In this document: positions 36,700-49,765 of the stretch, one piece after another
How positions within the stretch are numbered: the stretch's first letter is position 1
Layout: each line of letters starts with the position of its first letter
Assembly: GCF_050436995.1 (NCBI RefSeq)
Contig: NC_134758.1
Span: 9,920,001 to 9,984,000, forward strand
Direction: 5' to 3'
Length of the DNA: 64,000 nucleotides
Source: Anticarsia gemmatalis
Taxonomy: Eukaryota > Arthropoda > Insecta > Lepidoptera > Erebidae
Translations under genes and position numbers: made by a program
Notes under the pieces: generated by a model
What the model was told of the DNA's origin: nothing
What the model saw: the letters and a program-made list of their open reading frames with translations, nothing else
Databases searched by the model: none

Positions 36700-39600
36700 A
36701 CAGCCCTTGAAGCCATTCTAATGGTACAGGACCACATGTTGATAGCAACAATGTAATTGAGCTAAGCTATTTCGGGAGTGTGGCAGTTTGAAGATAAATT
36801 ACTGTTTGTTTTGTCAAGTCTGGTATGTCAAGTTAAACTATTTTATTAGGCATGTTATAGTTAATAGATGGGTGAAAATTCTACCATCAAAAACCGTCTA
36901 TCGAGTAATTTTGTATAAAAATCTGATAAGTGCCTCTTGCGGGCGCAGTAGCAATGGTTTCAGCAGTACATTTTAAATATCAAAATCTTGATACTCATTT
37001 ATATCAAATCAAATTTATATTATATCAAATTTATCTTCTAGCGTCCTTTAATAACATCATTTGTTGTGAAATCATATTAAATGTCAAATACTCTAAGGAA
37101 GCGATAGGCGACTGTACAAAGAACGACAAATCCCGCTTTAGATACGCAAAGACCTCAATAGTAAACGGTAAGTGATGATTATGAAAATTTCACACGTACC
37201 TATATTCTTTTCTTTTTCTGTATTGTTTCACTGCTGCGAAAATGCCTTCCCTCTTGCCTGCCTTTCTTCTTAAACTAGGTCATTCCTATTTCAGGTATAT
37301 CTTTTACATCGTATACTTTCTATAAGTAAATTGAGAAGTCATCTAGAATACTAAAGTGTTATGAAACAAAGAAGATACACAGTCAGACAAACTAATCTTA
37401 TCACAAACACAACTAGATTATGTAAACTAAATATCTTTACGATTACGATATAAATTTCTTCGAAAACTGCTTATTTCTTATTAAGTATTTCTGTGTAAAT
37501 GATATAGCGATTTTCTTTTGTTTCAATTTATTATTCTTTGTTTAAAGATGTTTCATAATGTGAGTCATGTGTCAAGTGCGAATGAATCAGTCGTGGCTTG
37601 TGTCTTTATGACAAAGAGTTGTAATAGTTACTATTAGGTTGATACATTGCGGTTTTTTGTGAGGAAAATATATCAAATGTAGAAGTAGGTTCATTTACAG
37701 TTGCTCATTCAGCCTACTACTATTGTACTACTGTTATCGAGTATAACTTTACAAAGAAAAATGGACCTTAACGCTGTAGGTGTCTATACTGTCTATTCTC
37801 AGCTTGATTGGTTTGGACATATTTTGTTGTGCCTATTTAACTTTTGTTACCGAAGGCAGCTCCTTATAAGGATTGAACACTCTCTCTCGTTAAAGAAGGA
37901 GACCCGTGTAAAGAAGTTCGTAAATGTATATTTTTTCTCATTTATTGGGAACTGCACGTAAATCTCCCGATATATTGAAGATATAAGTTTTAACATCATT
38001 CGCACCACTAAACACTTAAACAAGCCTTTTAATTTCCTTCAAATAATCTCTATCAAGAAGAAAAGCGTTCAATGCCTATTGAAACGAAATAATGACTCAA
38101 CATCAAATATGTAGTAGCAAAAATCACACCAATACTCCCTTTCTCATACAACTTACATAACAAAGCACAATTAAATACGTACGTTACTTATATACTAGAA
38201 CCTTGAGAAGTGAGGGAGTTCACGTCAAACTCTGGAATGTCATTAAAGCTAGCCGTAATGCATTTACACCAATATTCTTTACCACCGTCCGAACAACAGT
38301 ACTCTTAAGTCGAAGGAATAAGGTTGCAATTCGTTTGACAGTTGACGTTTGACAGCAAAGTTGACGTGGGTAGTGTATAATGGCGCAAATCAGTTGTCGT
38401 GATCGTAGTATTACAATGTCGTGCATTGAATGCGTATGCAGTAAGTACGGTTTTAAAGTTGGCTTTTTTAAGTGTTAGGAATTGGAGTATATTAAAATTT
38501 GTAGAAGTTTGAAAAACTAGTTAGGCGCATACGCCCTTTTTTAGTTGGTGTCTTTTTATAAAAATATAACTAATAAATGTTAATTAGGTACATTAGCTAT
38601 ATTCTTATAAGATGCACTATTGATGGTACAACATTATTTTGTAGATTAATTTGAGACAATATGAATGTTATGAATTTCCACCAAAAATATCTGTGTGATC
38701 TAAAAAAATATAGTATTGCTACGATTTTCTCACCTAAAAACATCTATTCTAAAAATTGTTATGTTGTGTCTAGGATATTTAATATAAATAATTGTCACTT
38801 GTAATATTAATAATTACAATTGATTTTGAATGAAAATATTTTAAGGCGAAAATTGCCTAAACTTTTCAAATAAAATAAAAGATTTAGCTAGCAAATTCAC
38901 AAAATTAATTGGCTCCTTCAAAATTCCCAATAATTAACAAAACAATAACATCACGCTATCAATCAGTACAGAGACATGTTATTCAACATCGTTTACAATG
39001 AAGGGCGTAATTAAGCTCCCCACGCGTCGGCTCTTTGTGCGGCTAATGTAGGCAATCTGTTTAGCGATTAGCCACGGCTATAAGACCTAGACACCTACGT
39101 ACATAGGGTTCTGTCAAGGTTGGCACTAGGTTTAACCTGTGTATGTGCTCGTGAAGAAGTAAGTCAAGAGAAAAAATTGCAGGTTTCTAGGTTTGTGTTT
39201 GCGCTCCATGTTAAAGGAAGCTTGCAAATACCTGTATTTAATCTTAAGCTGATTAGTTTTGATGTTTTTTTAGATTTATTTGTACTTATGTACTTTGTTT
39301 TATGTTGGGAAAGAGAGATTGTTTTCTAGAAATGTTACTTTAATTTGAAGGTAGGTGTTAGCCTTCAATATTACGAGGATGCTCAAGTTTTCTTTTTAAT
39401 TATAAATGTGATAGAAATATTATGAATCCAAAGGAAATTTGAGTTTACAAAAACTTATCAGCATAGAACCTGGTCATCTATGATCTCCCTATAATCTACA
39501 GAGTCCCATGTTAAAATATTATTTAATCCACATATGTATAAGTGTGTCAAATCTTGTTGTACCTTCTCCGTTGTTTGTAAAGTTCAGCTAAAATAGTCGA

Positions 39601-40580
39601 AATAATCTTAAAATCATAGAAAATCTTACATACAGAACCTTTTTATCAAAACACAATTCACTTCTCACAGGCGAGTATAATCGTCGATCATAAAGTGTGT
39701 TACACACGATAGGATCTGGAACACATTCCTCTAAATGACTTCGTGTGTACCAGCTTAAAGCCCTTTATTATATTACATCTTTTTGTTATGAAACTTGAAC
39801 AGTAGAGATGGAAGTTAGTATAAATTAATTTTGTAGTTAGTACGCGTAAAAATGTTTTACCTGACTCGGGAATTCAATTAATCTTGATAATATGAAGCTT
39901 CCACTTCTATGGGGTAACCTGTCAAATAGTTTTTGGCTTGGCATTACTGGTTTAATGGATAAATTAATTAAAAACTAATTATGAGTTTCTACTTTAAAGT
40001 GAACATTAATTTGAAGGTTCTGTAAAATGGTTCTAGATGGACTTAAAACCTATCACCTCTACTCTAAGCAGAACGCACGCTCAGCAGTGTCATAATAGTA
40101 TATTATTACGAAATTAAATTTTCCTTTTACTAATAATGACCTTACTCTATTTCATTTTCAAAAACACATAAGTCGATGATCAGTAATGTATGGAAGTACC
40201 TCATACTTATATCCTAATTAAATCAAAATTTCAAAACGCAAAAATGTATAGTAGAAAACACGAAATTATTTTTAATCTGATTGTAGACCCTTTGGACACT
40301 AGAAATTGTACCTCAAATTAAGGAAATCTTACCTTATATTATGTTTTCCTTGATTATAGTAAGACTTATAAAAACGATATATTCTATCCACTGCCACATT
40401 GTCGTACCGTTCAAACCGAGCCACGTGTAAGCTAAGATCAGCGCTACTGGCATTTGCATGCAACGATCAAGGCCAGGCCATAATTGTGATTAGAATATCA
40501 ACACCTACTGCGAATCAATAATTAATATTAACTTGTATTTACATTGATATTTTAAGTTAATTCAATATCTATAGTGAAGT
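36700..40580. other. Intron-like DNA with two weak plus-strand exon candidates
   Basis: The segments 37042-37167 and 38380-38440 end in good donor sites and have an open frame, but evidence is too thin to call genes. No mobile element is evident. Confidence 0.4.
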
Positions 40581-40584
40581 TAGA

Positions 40585-40620
40585 TAACCACGCAGTAAGG
40601 GTTCGATTCCCATATTTAGT
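40585..40620 (+). repeat. Isolated tRNA-like B box (SINE remnant?)
   Basis: AAGGGTTCGATTCCCATA contains a consensus pol III B box with the pairing arms of a T-loop. No cloverleaf or A box is evident upstream, so it is a remnant rather than a tRNA gene. Confidence 0.3.
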
Positions 40621-40952
40621 AAAGTTTTATTTTTGTACAGAAATTTTCAGTTATAGCAAGAAATAGGTATGAAATTTTGTGTGATTCCTGTTAAACCCTG
40701 CACCTGACCTTTTATCGGTCATATCAATCAATAATTCCAGTGGTTTAATAAAATGATGAAACTAGGATTTAACATTCCGCTTAAAAACTTTTTAATGTAC
40801 TAGCTAAACGTGTGCAACATTATGTATTGTGCACACGACAGACTAACTTCTTAGAACAATAATAATATATTAACATAATATAGGTTTGGACCCGAGGCAA
40901 TGACTTTTCGAAGTTATGTAGAATATTCACAATCAATGTTACTTGTTCTAAC

Positions 40953-41118
40953 TGTGAAGGAAAACATCACGATGAAACCTTACATGCCTATTTTTTTACT
41001 ACATTTATGAGGGCATGCAACGTCCCCAACCCGCACTTGGCTAGCGTGATGGACTCAAGGCCTAATAGCACCCTCGTTAGGGAGGAGATCCCTACCCAGT
41101 AGTGGGACAGTAACGGGT
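40953..41118 (+). repeat. LINE-type 3' tail (GAAGGAAAACATC...CAGTGGGAC)
   Basis: GTGAAGGAAAACATCACGAT, GCACTTGGCTAGCGTGATGG and CCCAGTAGTGGGACAGTAA are in the order seen in many moth interspersed copies. It probably derives from the 3' end of an RTE-type LINE; the class is from memory. Confidence 0.5.
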
Positions 41119-42149
41119 TTAAATAAAATACATTAATTATTACCTATAAAAAATACATCACTATATTACTGACATATTAACTACACTTTTTCCCCAACGT
41201 TCCTTCAATGATCTATTTTAAAACCTAACCTTTAAACCATCATAAACGGCTACACCCATTTTAGTAAGCCTTCTATAAACTTACAGGTATAAACAAAACA
41301 CGTCCTTTTGAAGGCAAACCGATCTCACCCAGTAACTGTAAGTACTTTGTATTAACATTATAACTATCAAGGGTGACCTTATATGGTAGTAGACCAACTA
41401 GCCCAATCGACTGGTTACGGTGGCCATTGTAAAATGTATTATACGGTACTGGTTTGTGGAACTATGATTAAGAATTTTATAGGACAGTCTTGGGTCCTCA
41501 GTCGAAGTTGAAAATACTAGTTTTATTTATTTATGAAAATAATTGGTTCGTCAAAATCAGCAACTGCTTCTACACAGACATGGGGCGTTCAACAGTACGT
41601 AGAGAAAAACTGATAATGATGATGACTAAATATTTAGTAATAATATCTAAGCATCGCATCGTATAATTCCTTTGGTTTTGTATCAAATGTTAAAATTCTT
41701 ATAATAAGAATTTTCTTCTTGTTCAACTCAGATGTGAATTTTGGAAATAATTGTATTGTCGCTTGCTTTGATGGTAAAATCTTGATAGCAGAGAATTTTC
41801 TACAGAATCATGTAAAATAATATTGCAGTAAGTATCGAAAAGGTAGATATATTTTCCAATTACCATTCAAATAGGTACACGGTTTTTATTAAAATTTATT
41901 GCTTTTGTCCATTTAGATTAGAATTAAACAATCTCAAAAATATACTAAATAATGGTCGCCCTGCCCACAGGTAGCGGTCGCACAAGTGAAATTATCCCTA
42001 GATATTTATTGTTACCAAAACGGTTGGTAAAAGTAAGGTATCATTACGATAGCTCCTTAGCCGGCTGGGCAGAGATACCGAATCAATTATAAATGAATTC
42101 AGCCAGTGTTGTTGGTATTTAGTTGTGCCTTTTTAGAAGGTGTATCCTA

Positions 42150-42258
42150 ATTTAGTGATAGGCACTAATGGTTGTGGCTTGGAAATCTTAGGTTCGAATC
42201 CGAGATAGAGTACTTTACCAGGTGAAGGAAAACATCGTGAGAAAGATTTTACCTGTAT
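42150..42258 (+). mobile_element. tRNA-like SINE fragment with LINE-type tail
   Basis: A perfect B box (GGTTCGAATCC at 42191-42201) is followed 20 bp later by GTGAAGGAAAACATCGTGAG, the start of the LINE-type tail also found at 40953 and 56076. This is the architecture expected of a SINE sharing its 3' end with a LINE (HaSE1-type). The A box is not clear. Confidence 0.45.
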
Positions 42259-42313
42259 CAAAACTGGTCTAGTGTATGTCGGGCAATAATAAAGTGTTCT
42301 GAGGTCCTTTTTA

Positions 42314-42370
42314 ACCGATTTCAAAGATGAAGAGGTTCTCAATTGGTTATTATTTTTATGTATGTGCCTC
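42314..42370 (+). repeat. 'AACCGACTTCAAAAA..GGAGGTT' repeat fragment
   Basis: TAACCGATTTCAAAGATGAA GAGGTTCTCAATTGG is a short piece of a repeat widespread in moths. A second piece is at 5239-5272 (AACCGACTTTAAAAAAAGGA GGAGGTTATC). Confidence 0.4.
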
Positions 42371-43589
42371 GATTACTTAAAGATGTTAGGACTGTACTAG
42401 AAAAATCTTTTGTTATTTTAAGGGGTATATTCCAAAGTTGATCCCATATTCATGATAGTATAGTCCATCACATTTGCCTAGTTATCTTAAGAGCACTCGT
42501 GAGAATTATTCATTTTATAATAAACTACCACTTCCAAATGTTTCAATGTTTAAAAAAAGGAAAAAAAAGAAGAAAAAGAGTGTCAATGTCCAATCATTTG
42601 TAGAACAAAACTTGTCGATTTCTCTACGGAATTGCTATCATCAAGTACTAAGAATAACATAACCGTAGAGGCAAGACATAGTCACAAAAAATAGCAAAGT
42701 TCAGCGACCTATTTATCTAACAGGAATCAGCTCAATAGAAAAAATTCCTCGACTGACAAATAGATTGTAGAAGTGGCAGATAACCGACCTCCGCAACAAA
42801 ACTAATGTTGATACCACTTATCTACAAGATAAGGAGTTTCAACTAGAAAATAGTGTTGTAATAGAATTACGGATGTAATGCGTTGTTTTCATTTGACATT
42901 TTCAAAGCATTTGTTCCGATTTTGAAATATTCTTGAGACGGGCTTAGCCTGCGTTTTTCTTTTTGATCGAATTATCTTGATCTTGAACTATCTTTAGTCT
43001 AAACGAAGCAGTAGACACCATTCTTTATTTATTTTACTTAGGTCATATAGTCATATAATATGGAAGGTCTAAATTCATAAGTTCATGTGTAAGTTCCACA
43101 GATACGGATACGGATGAAGAATTTCAATATTGGAGATCGTGCTTGGGTGTTCAACATATTTATACCTGTACAATTCTAGATTATGAGAATATAAATAAAT
43201 AAATATTGTTGGACAACTCACCCACGGTCATTTGATTCCAAACTAAGCAGAGCTTGTACTATGGTAACCAAATAACTGATAAACATACTTAAATACTTTT
43301 AAATATATACTTATATAGATAAATTGACAACCAGGCTCAGAACAAAACGTCAGAATATGAAACGTAATACCAGCTCTCTCAAAGTTTTGCGGATTTGGAA
43401 CCGTAATTTAATACAGTACAACACTACAATCTAGTATTGAAATTATAACACCGGGTAATAAAGCTGGCATAGCAACGACGTTATCAGTGACCTCCGTGAA
43501 CGATAGACTATCTGACTATGTATAAATCTAAAGATATCAGGTGAAAAGTTTCGATTATTATTAGATTTAAAGACTTCACGATTGGTGTA

Positions 43590-43640
43590 GGAGGTAATGG
43601 GCACCTAGCTAACATGCTTATCGTGGGTTTGATTCCCAAG
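43590..43640 (+). repeat. tRNA-like B box (SINE remnant?)
   Basis: GTGGGTTTGATTCCCAAG is T-loop-like, preceded by a possible decayed A box (GTAGGAGGTAATGGGCA). It does not fold as a full tRNA by eye. Confidence 0.3.
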
Positions 43641-43721
43641 TACGATGTCGAATTGTTATATGTAGAAGAGTATCTGTTCTTAGTCTAGACGTACTATTAG
43701 ACTTTTTCTATATATCTTTAA

Positions 43722-43981
43722 CTAGCTGACCCGCGCAACTTCGCTTGCGTCACCTAAGATAATGTGTCAAAATTTTCCCCGTTTTTGTAACATTTTTCGT
43801 TGCTACTTCGCTCCTAATGACCGTAGCGTGATGTTATATAGCCTATAGCCTTCCTCAATAAATGGGCTATCAAACACCGAAAGAATTTTTCAAATCAGAC
43901 CAGTAGTTCCTGAGATTAGCGCGTTCAAACAAACAAACAAACAAATAAACAAACTCTTCAGCTTTATAATATTAGTATAGA
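43722..43981 (-). mobile_element. Helitron-like element, family A, CAAA subtype
   Basis: Ends are TCTATACTAATATTATAAAG and CAGCTAG, between A and T. It carries the (CAAA)n tract and GACCAGTAGTTCCTGAGATT block of the second subtype. Confidence 0.65.
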
Positions 43982-44013
43982 TTTATCTTGAAAAAGACAA
44001 TTCCCTCATTAAC

Positions 44014-44190
44014 TATTGCTCTTGTGTCGCGGAGACTTTTGAAACATACAAAATCAGACAAAAGTACAACCAGACCCGAAACAGTTATTTGTGGATCGCA
44101 CAAATAATTGTCCCGTGTGGGAATAGAACCCATGACCTCCCGGCGCAATGGTAGTGGCGTGGTGACCTAAACCACTGCGCCACGAAGGTA
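44014..44190 (-). mobile_element. tRNA-derived SINE (HaSE1/2-type)
   Basis: On the minus strand: CCTTCGTGGCGCAGTGGTTT (A box), GTCATGGGTTCTATTCCCAC (B box), then the body shared with 29329-29548 up to CGACACAAGAGCAATAG. No MITE-type tail follows. Confidence 0.65.
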
Positions 44191-44532
44191 GTCAAGTCAT
44201 ATTTATGTGTTTATAGAAAAAATAATTAAAAATGTATTTCAGAAAACTATTTAGCGTTGTATTAAGAAGTCTTTCGTTCTTGTTGAGTCATATAAACCAA
44301 CATCTCTTTAATAATATCAGACAAATATACCAAAACAAATAATTCAATTTTAGATCTCTACAGAAATTATCAAGAGATATAAATCATATCAAACGCTGCA
44401 ACGTGTTTATGAGTCAGCATTAACAATTGCACTGGAAACCAATCAGATTCCTATCAGACAAGTACTATGAAACCAGTTACTGAACACCAACATAACTTGA
44501 CCTTCCACCCTTCAAATCAAAATTCGTTCGTT

Positions 44533-44796
44533 CTTATGTCGTATGGTTAGTGGTCAACCTAGTGTCAAAGTTGTTGGACCGCCCGAAGGCCTTTGACATG
44601 GCTTAACGACGGTTATCTTATTGACAACAACCGGGATCCACTTTTTACGTGCCCTCCGTCCGCCGCCCGGAGATGCACAGTTCAAATACCAATATGCGGT
44701 CACCCATCTATAGAATTACCACGCCAATGATTGCTTAACCCACAGATCGTTTACCGACCGGTAAGCACGACTGGCTCACCGGTCGGTAAGCATACG
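44533..44796 (-). mobile_element. 5S rRNA-derived SINE (HaSE3-type), copy 2
   Basis: This is the reverse complement of copy 1 over the whole length. It includes CGGTCACCCATCTATAGAAT (5S box C on the other strand) and the GGTTGCTTAAC-type box A region (here GATTGCTTAACCC). At the 5S end a short duplication of CACCGGTCGGTAAGCA follows the head. Confidence 0.65.
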
Positions 44797-45230
44797 AGGC
44801 ATTTCAAGAAAATACTTCAGAGATCAGTACCAAATTTCTTTAAGTTCAGTTTAAAGTACCAAGATCTATAGGTCTAAGTACGCTGGTGACTTTAACTGAT
44901 TTTCTGTCAGCTATAATCAAGTTATTTGTGTCGCTTGCAAGGCCCTCAACTGGTTCTATTCCCGTTTTGGTTATAACCAAATACCACTAGACTTATAGCT
45001 CAACAGATAGCCTTATAGTAAATCTAATTATTGCCTCTAATTTGATTTATTTGAACGTTCGTAGCTAATTATAAGTGATTTATTATTTTATCTTATTCGT
45101 TAAGTGATAAATTACTTTATAATAATGATAGAGATGTCTTAGTTACTATAATTAAGTAGTGTTATATTGTAACTTATTTACAATATTTTTTATCGTTGAC
45201 ACTTGGAAATTTCTTTAAACATAAACTGTA

Positions 45231-45409
45231 CCTCGATTCTCTACCACTATCGACTACCGACAACCGGCTAGCTATCGAAATTTTGACATTTGGAATGTAC
45301 TGCTAAAATATTTCCTACGACACCCGTCAGAGGCGCTGATCAGATTTTCATACAAAATTTCTCGATGACAGGTCGGTTGTCGGTAGTCGATAGTAGAAGA
45401 GAATTGAGC
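45231..45409. mobile_element. MITE (179 bp) with TA target
   Basis: The left CACTATCGACTACCGACAAC is the inverse of the right GTTGTCGGTAGTCGATAGT. The imperfect inverted ends extend to about 45 bp and TA flanks both sides (45229-45230, 45410-45411). Tc1/mariner-type mobilisation is likely. No coding capacity. Confidence 0.6.
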
Positions 45410-46472
45410 TACTGATCGTGTCATCTAAGAGTGAGTATCATAAAGAGAAAATTTAAAAGTAATTTGAAAACATTTTAATTAAATAAGAATATTTATTGTT
45501 TATGAGAGTTGAATGTGAATATGAGAGTCTTTTTACATAAGTTTTTGACCAATAGTTTTTTCTCGCGGTTTCGTCCACACAGGATATTCTTTGGTATCAA
45601 GTAAAATAATTATGAGTGTAAATCCGGTTTATAAAATGTCTATGTAAAATCCAAATCCCATAACTTTTGCTTGAAAGAATAACTAACGTACATACACACA
45701 ATTACTAGTATACTAGACTATATGTAACACAATAGAGATATATAAAATGACAAATTATTATGTTCATGAGAACATTATTTTTTCTATCAAACCATCTTTG
45801 AACATAATGTCAAAGATTTTTAATTGACAATGATTTACGAGGATATTCTAATAAGAATCTTAATCATGATAAATGTGACTATACGTAGATACCATTAAAC
45901 TAATTTATAGGTTTATTTCCTTATAAGAAATACTGTTTATATAAATAATGGGATAGATCAGGTAATAATTTGTAATTTGTAGCATTTTTATCTTAATTCC
46001 CCTATTTATTATTAAAGATACCAAGCAATAAATATGTTTTATTTGTAATATTTTATTTTCCAAAATTTCAATGACGAAATCTAAACCACTGAGTACGTCC
46101 AATCTTTGGAACGTCTGCTTGCAATATCTACAACGTTTTGAAGGTGTAAAGACCTTTATTTTATAAACGAAATATAATACGTTTAATTCAAAATCATAAT
46201 AATTATTTTCAATTTTGATTTTAACTGAAATTGTATGCATACAAAAATGATAAAAGCAACGATAGTTCTTAATACTTGCTTTCGCCTTCTTCACAAAACC
46301 GACTCCAGAAACCATTGACAAGAAATAGTATCTTTTAGTATTTCGGGGTAGAGCATTTAAATTAAGTAATAACAATAATAAAACCCTTGAAAAGTTTGAC
46401 ATTAAAACGATACAACTCGATAAGATCGCATCAACACTTTGACATCTACTACCAAGTGTATATACAGGACTA

Positions 46473-46589
46473 TCCCCCGGTTTCTGAGGTACATTTAACG
46501 GTAGTTTATAAATTAATTAAAACTAATATAAAAAATACGCAATTGACTAGATAAACTACCGCTAATTAATGTACCTCAGAACCCGGGGG
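46473..46589. mobile_element. Mariner-type MITE (117 bp), complete
   Basis: Ends CCCCCGGTTTCTGAGGTAC and GTACCTCAGAACCCGGGGG are inverted, flanked by TA on both sides (46471-46472, 46590-46591). The inner sequence TTTAACGGTAGTTTAT is mirrored by ATAAACTACCGCTAA, so most of the element is a hairpin. Confidence 0.7.
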
Positions 46590-46599
46590 TATGTCAGTT

Positions 46600-48560
46600 C
46601 CTCTGCGCGTGCGCTGTCAGTCCCTTGATGAATGATGAGCGAGTTCTGACGCATTGTGCCCTGACTCCTCGATGACACGGTGAATCAGTTCGTTATGACT
46701 CGCCATATTTGTCACAGATACCTAATATAACTGACACAATTCTTACAAGATTTATAGGCTGATGTTGATTTTAGTTTGAAGTTTATTTGAGATTGGTCTC
46801 GGGTTTAGTTTATGTTTTGAAGATTCTATGCATTTGCAAATTCTAGATTTTTTATATTTTCTATCATTGAGAGTTCGATGTTTGTAGTATCGCGAGCTAC
46901 TACTCTATTTTACTGTTATTACGGGCTTAATATAAGAATTGAAAAGCTAAATACCTTACAGCACTCACTTGTACCAAGACCGATTTAGTAACAAGGACAT
47001 ACAAAAAACTTCGTCCTAGAACCTATTTACATGTAACATTGGATTATCACTAAAATCACCAGAACGTACTAGCTTAATGACGATACAATTTTAATTGGAT
47101 GCACTGTGGTACAGAAAACAATATTATTATAGCGACTATATTAATATCAGTTATTCATTACGCTTTGAGAAACTACAGACTTAATATAAACTCCAATCTT
47201 ACCTTTTTGTTTTCATCCACATTTGTATATTCATACCACACATACATAATAACACACTATCCTCAAGAATACTCTTTACAGAGCATTAAAAACGGCAACT
47301 AAAATGCAGCCCATCAAATAAATAATGGAGTTTAAAATAAAGGATTCATAAAACAGTTTCCATGCGTCACATTGAGGGCTAAAGCGATATAATCATGGTC
47401 CATCGTTTAAATGCTAATGAGTTTGATGTGCGAACAATATTGCAATTCATGATGCATCAGAAATCGATTCATGCCTTTTAAGATGTGAGGATTCATTATT
47501 GAATGTTTGCATGCCGTGCGGTTTTGGCCGTGAACTGGCAATGTAGTGTCTTGTGGAGAATTAAATTTAAATGTAGAGACACGTGTATAGATACGGCGTA
47601 GAAATGTTATGAAATGTGTAAACAATGAGTTGCAGTTGTAATGTAGATCTATCAAATAGGTTATTTATTTGATAGCTTTAACTGTTATTTCCATAAGTAT
47701 TGTTTACGATAATATCCTGGGTAAAAACTATAAATATTTGGAGCAGTAAATAAACAATCACATGTGTGTGAATATCGGTAGGCTGCTTTATTGAACCAAA
47801 ATAGAAACAAAGACTGTTCTTCTAACATCTACCCTTCAAAGTATGAATTGGTTTGTCACACAGTGCTAAATCATATTAATATGGTCGCTATATAATCAAA
47901 CAAAAAGACAGATAATATAATTTAAATATAAATAATAAACGAAATGAATATCAAAGCTATTAACAACGTGATAAGTAATATCATGGCATAATACAGACAG
48001 GTAATAAGGTCCATGATGGTGCAAATTTTAATTGGAATCTTTTATTAAACTCCAACTAAAATGCATAATGGAAGGCTTTCATATACAATTAAATATGTAC
48101 ACCATATGCAATGGCGAAAAATTGCGTGATTAACCGAGAATATATTATGCAAATGCAGAATAATGCAATTTGTAAAATGCACCACAATGGGTGCCGTACT
48201 ATTTATAGACCATACTTAAATAGACCATAACGGATTCGAAAATATTACAGCACTATTTCAACAACCCACTACTGAAATGGAAAATTGCAACACCTTAGCA
48301 AAATTATTATCTAAATATTTTATGATTATATCGATCAGAATATAATAAACTAAACGCGACAATATCTAACCAATACATAAACCTAAGTTACGATATCGCT
48401 GCTTATAATACTATAAATAATAGTATCGGCCTAAACAATATGTCTGTAAAGTAAGAATTTATAGTTGATTTATCCAAAACTAAATTGTTCGCGCTTGATT
48501 TTATTAAAATCGTTGAAATACAATGTACTGAACGCAGAAAGGCTTGAATAATGTATTTAA
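46600..48560. other. Intron-like DNA
   Basis: No repeat or coding signal recognised; small frames look like chance. Confidence 0.5.
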
Positions 48561-48569
48561 TATGAGTCT

Positions 48570-48808
48570 TTAATGTCGGCAATTAGTCACATATGAAATG
48601 TAAAAATGTGGTCCAATAACAGCTCCTTGGGTAACTCCGGTTATAAGGCGGGTTTCTGATGCAAAACAAGTGAACGAGATGTATTGCGTGCGTTTTATAT
48701 CGAACAGTACACGTGCCGAGTTATCTGTTACGTAGTAGAGCCAAGACTCACAAAGCAACATTGTTTGTCGCCCATTCAAGTGTGTCAAAGGCTTCTGTTA
48801 GATTTATA
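48570..48808 (-). pseudogene. Degraded non-LTR retrotransposon reverse transcriptase fragment
   Basis: On the minus strand, NLTEAFDTLEW (just upstream, other frame) resembles RT motif A (D..KAFD). After a frameshift, RTQYIS is followed by RLITGVTQGAVIGPHFYISY, resembling the LINE motif-B region (TGVPQGSVLGP.LF..YIND). Spacing between the motifs is what jockey/CR1-type RTs show. The YADD box is not present. The frame begins with TTG, not ATG. It is a dead LINE piece with at least one frameshift. Confidence 0.6.
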
Positions 48809-49569
48809 GTTTTATAGCGTGAGACAATGGATTGCAAAATAATTGTTTTTCATTAGTTAAGTTGGCGTGACTGAACTAGATTCTATGGAATTCTGTTGCC
48901 GTTTCTAAAAACTTGATCAGCTAGACAACTACTTGTTAGTGATTGTGTCTAGATTGTCGTTATAGGAAAATGGACGGAGGTTTTTTCTTGCTTACGTCAA
49001 TATGTGACTTTTTATGGTTATTATAGCAATTACGGAAAGTGGTGTAATTGAAATTCAATGCCGTCGATATTTATTATAATTTTATTTTAATAAACAATAT
49101 AGTATAGTATATTAATGTGAAGTTATGTGACAATGTAATGGCATATAAATATGTATATTTATAGTTTTTATTTGCTGTAATATACACAAAGGGAGGTTAT
49201 TAAGTATTGATGTATATTTTACAAAGATAATAAGAAAGGTGTTCGAAGTTATTGATACTATAAATTATGACAATATGTTGATGATTTTAAGCATTTTATG
49301 CCTTCGAAGAGAATTTTAATGAAGTACAAAATTTGCATAAATATGGAGAGTAATCTATCTACCTATATGAATTAATTGTTATTCATAAACACTCGATTGG
49401 AGAATGTTTTTTATAGAGCACGTTACCTATGATAAAATCTTACTACGTAGTTTTAATATGGACATTGACTGAGATCATTTAAAATTCTATTTGGTAAGCT
49501 ATCTGAGACTTATCCAGAGGTAAAAAGTATAATTAATGAATTGGCAATGTTAATGTTATAAAACTTTGA

Positions 49570-49765
49570 GGCGCTGTGGGTAAAGCAACCGTTGCCCTGG
49601 TCATTCCATGGATGGGTCACCACATAGTAATATTTGAGCAGAGCAGCTCCGTTTGTTGTAGGGCTCGTTAAAAGTCGGTCCTGTTAGTTGTCAATTAAGA
49701 TAACAGTCTTGAAACCCTTTTGAAGGCCTTTGGGGCAGCTAACACCTAACCATAGGCACGATAGA
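49570..49765 (+). mobile_element. 5S rRNA-derived SINE, degraded copy 3
   Basis: It retains GGTAAAGCAACCGTTGCC and CATGGATGGGTCACCAC (mutated 5S boxes), then GAGCAGAGCAGCTCCGT and GTTAAAAGTCGGTCC. The first ~35 bp of the head are missing and substitutions are frequent, so this copy is older. Confidence 0.55.

Larger units (their letters stand above)
41120..43720. other. Intron-like DNA with SINE remnants
   Basis: It contains the fragments at 42150-42258, 42314-42370 and 43590-43640. The remainder is AT-rich without recognisable features. Confidence 0.45.

Noticed and set aside
45905..46402. 165-codon minus-strand ORF as a gene
   Set aside because: Composition is dominated by N, I, K, Y and L from AT-rich DNA, with no motif. 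Its length is notable but unsupported.
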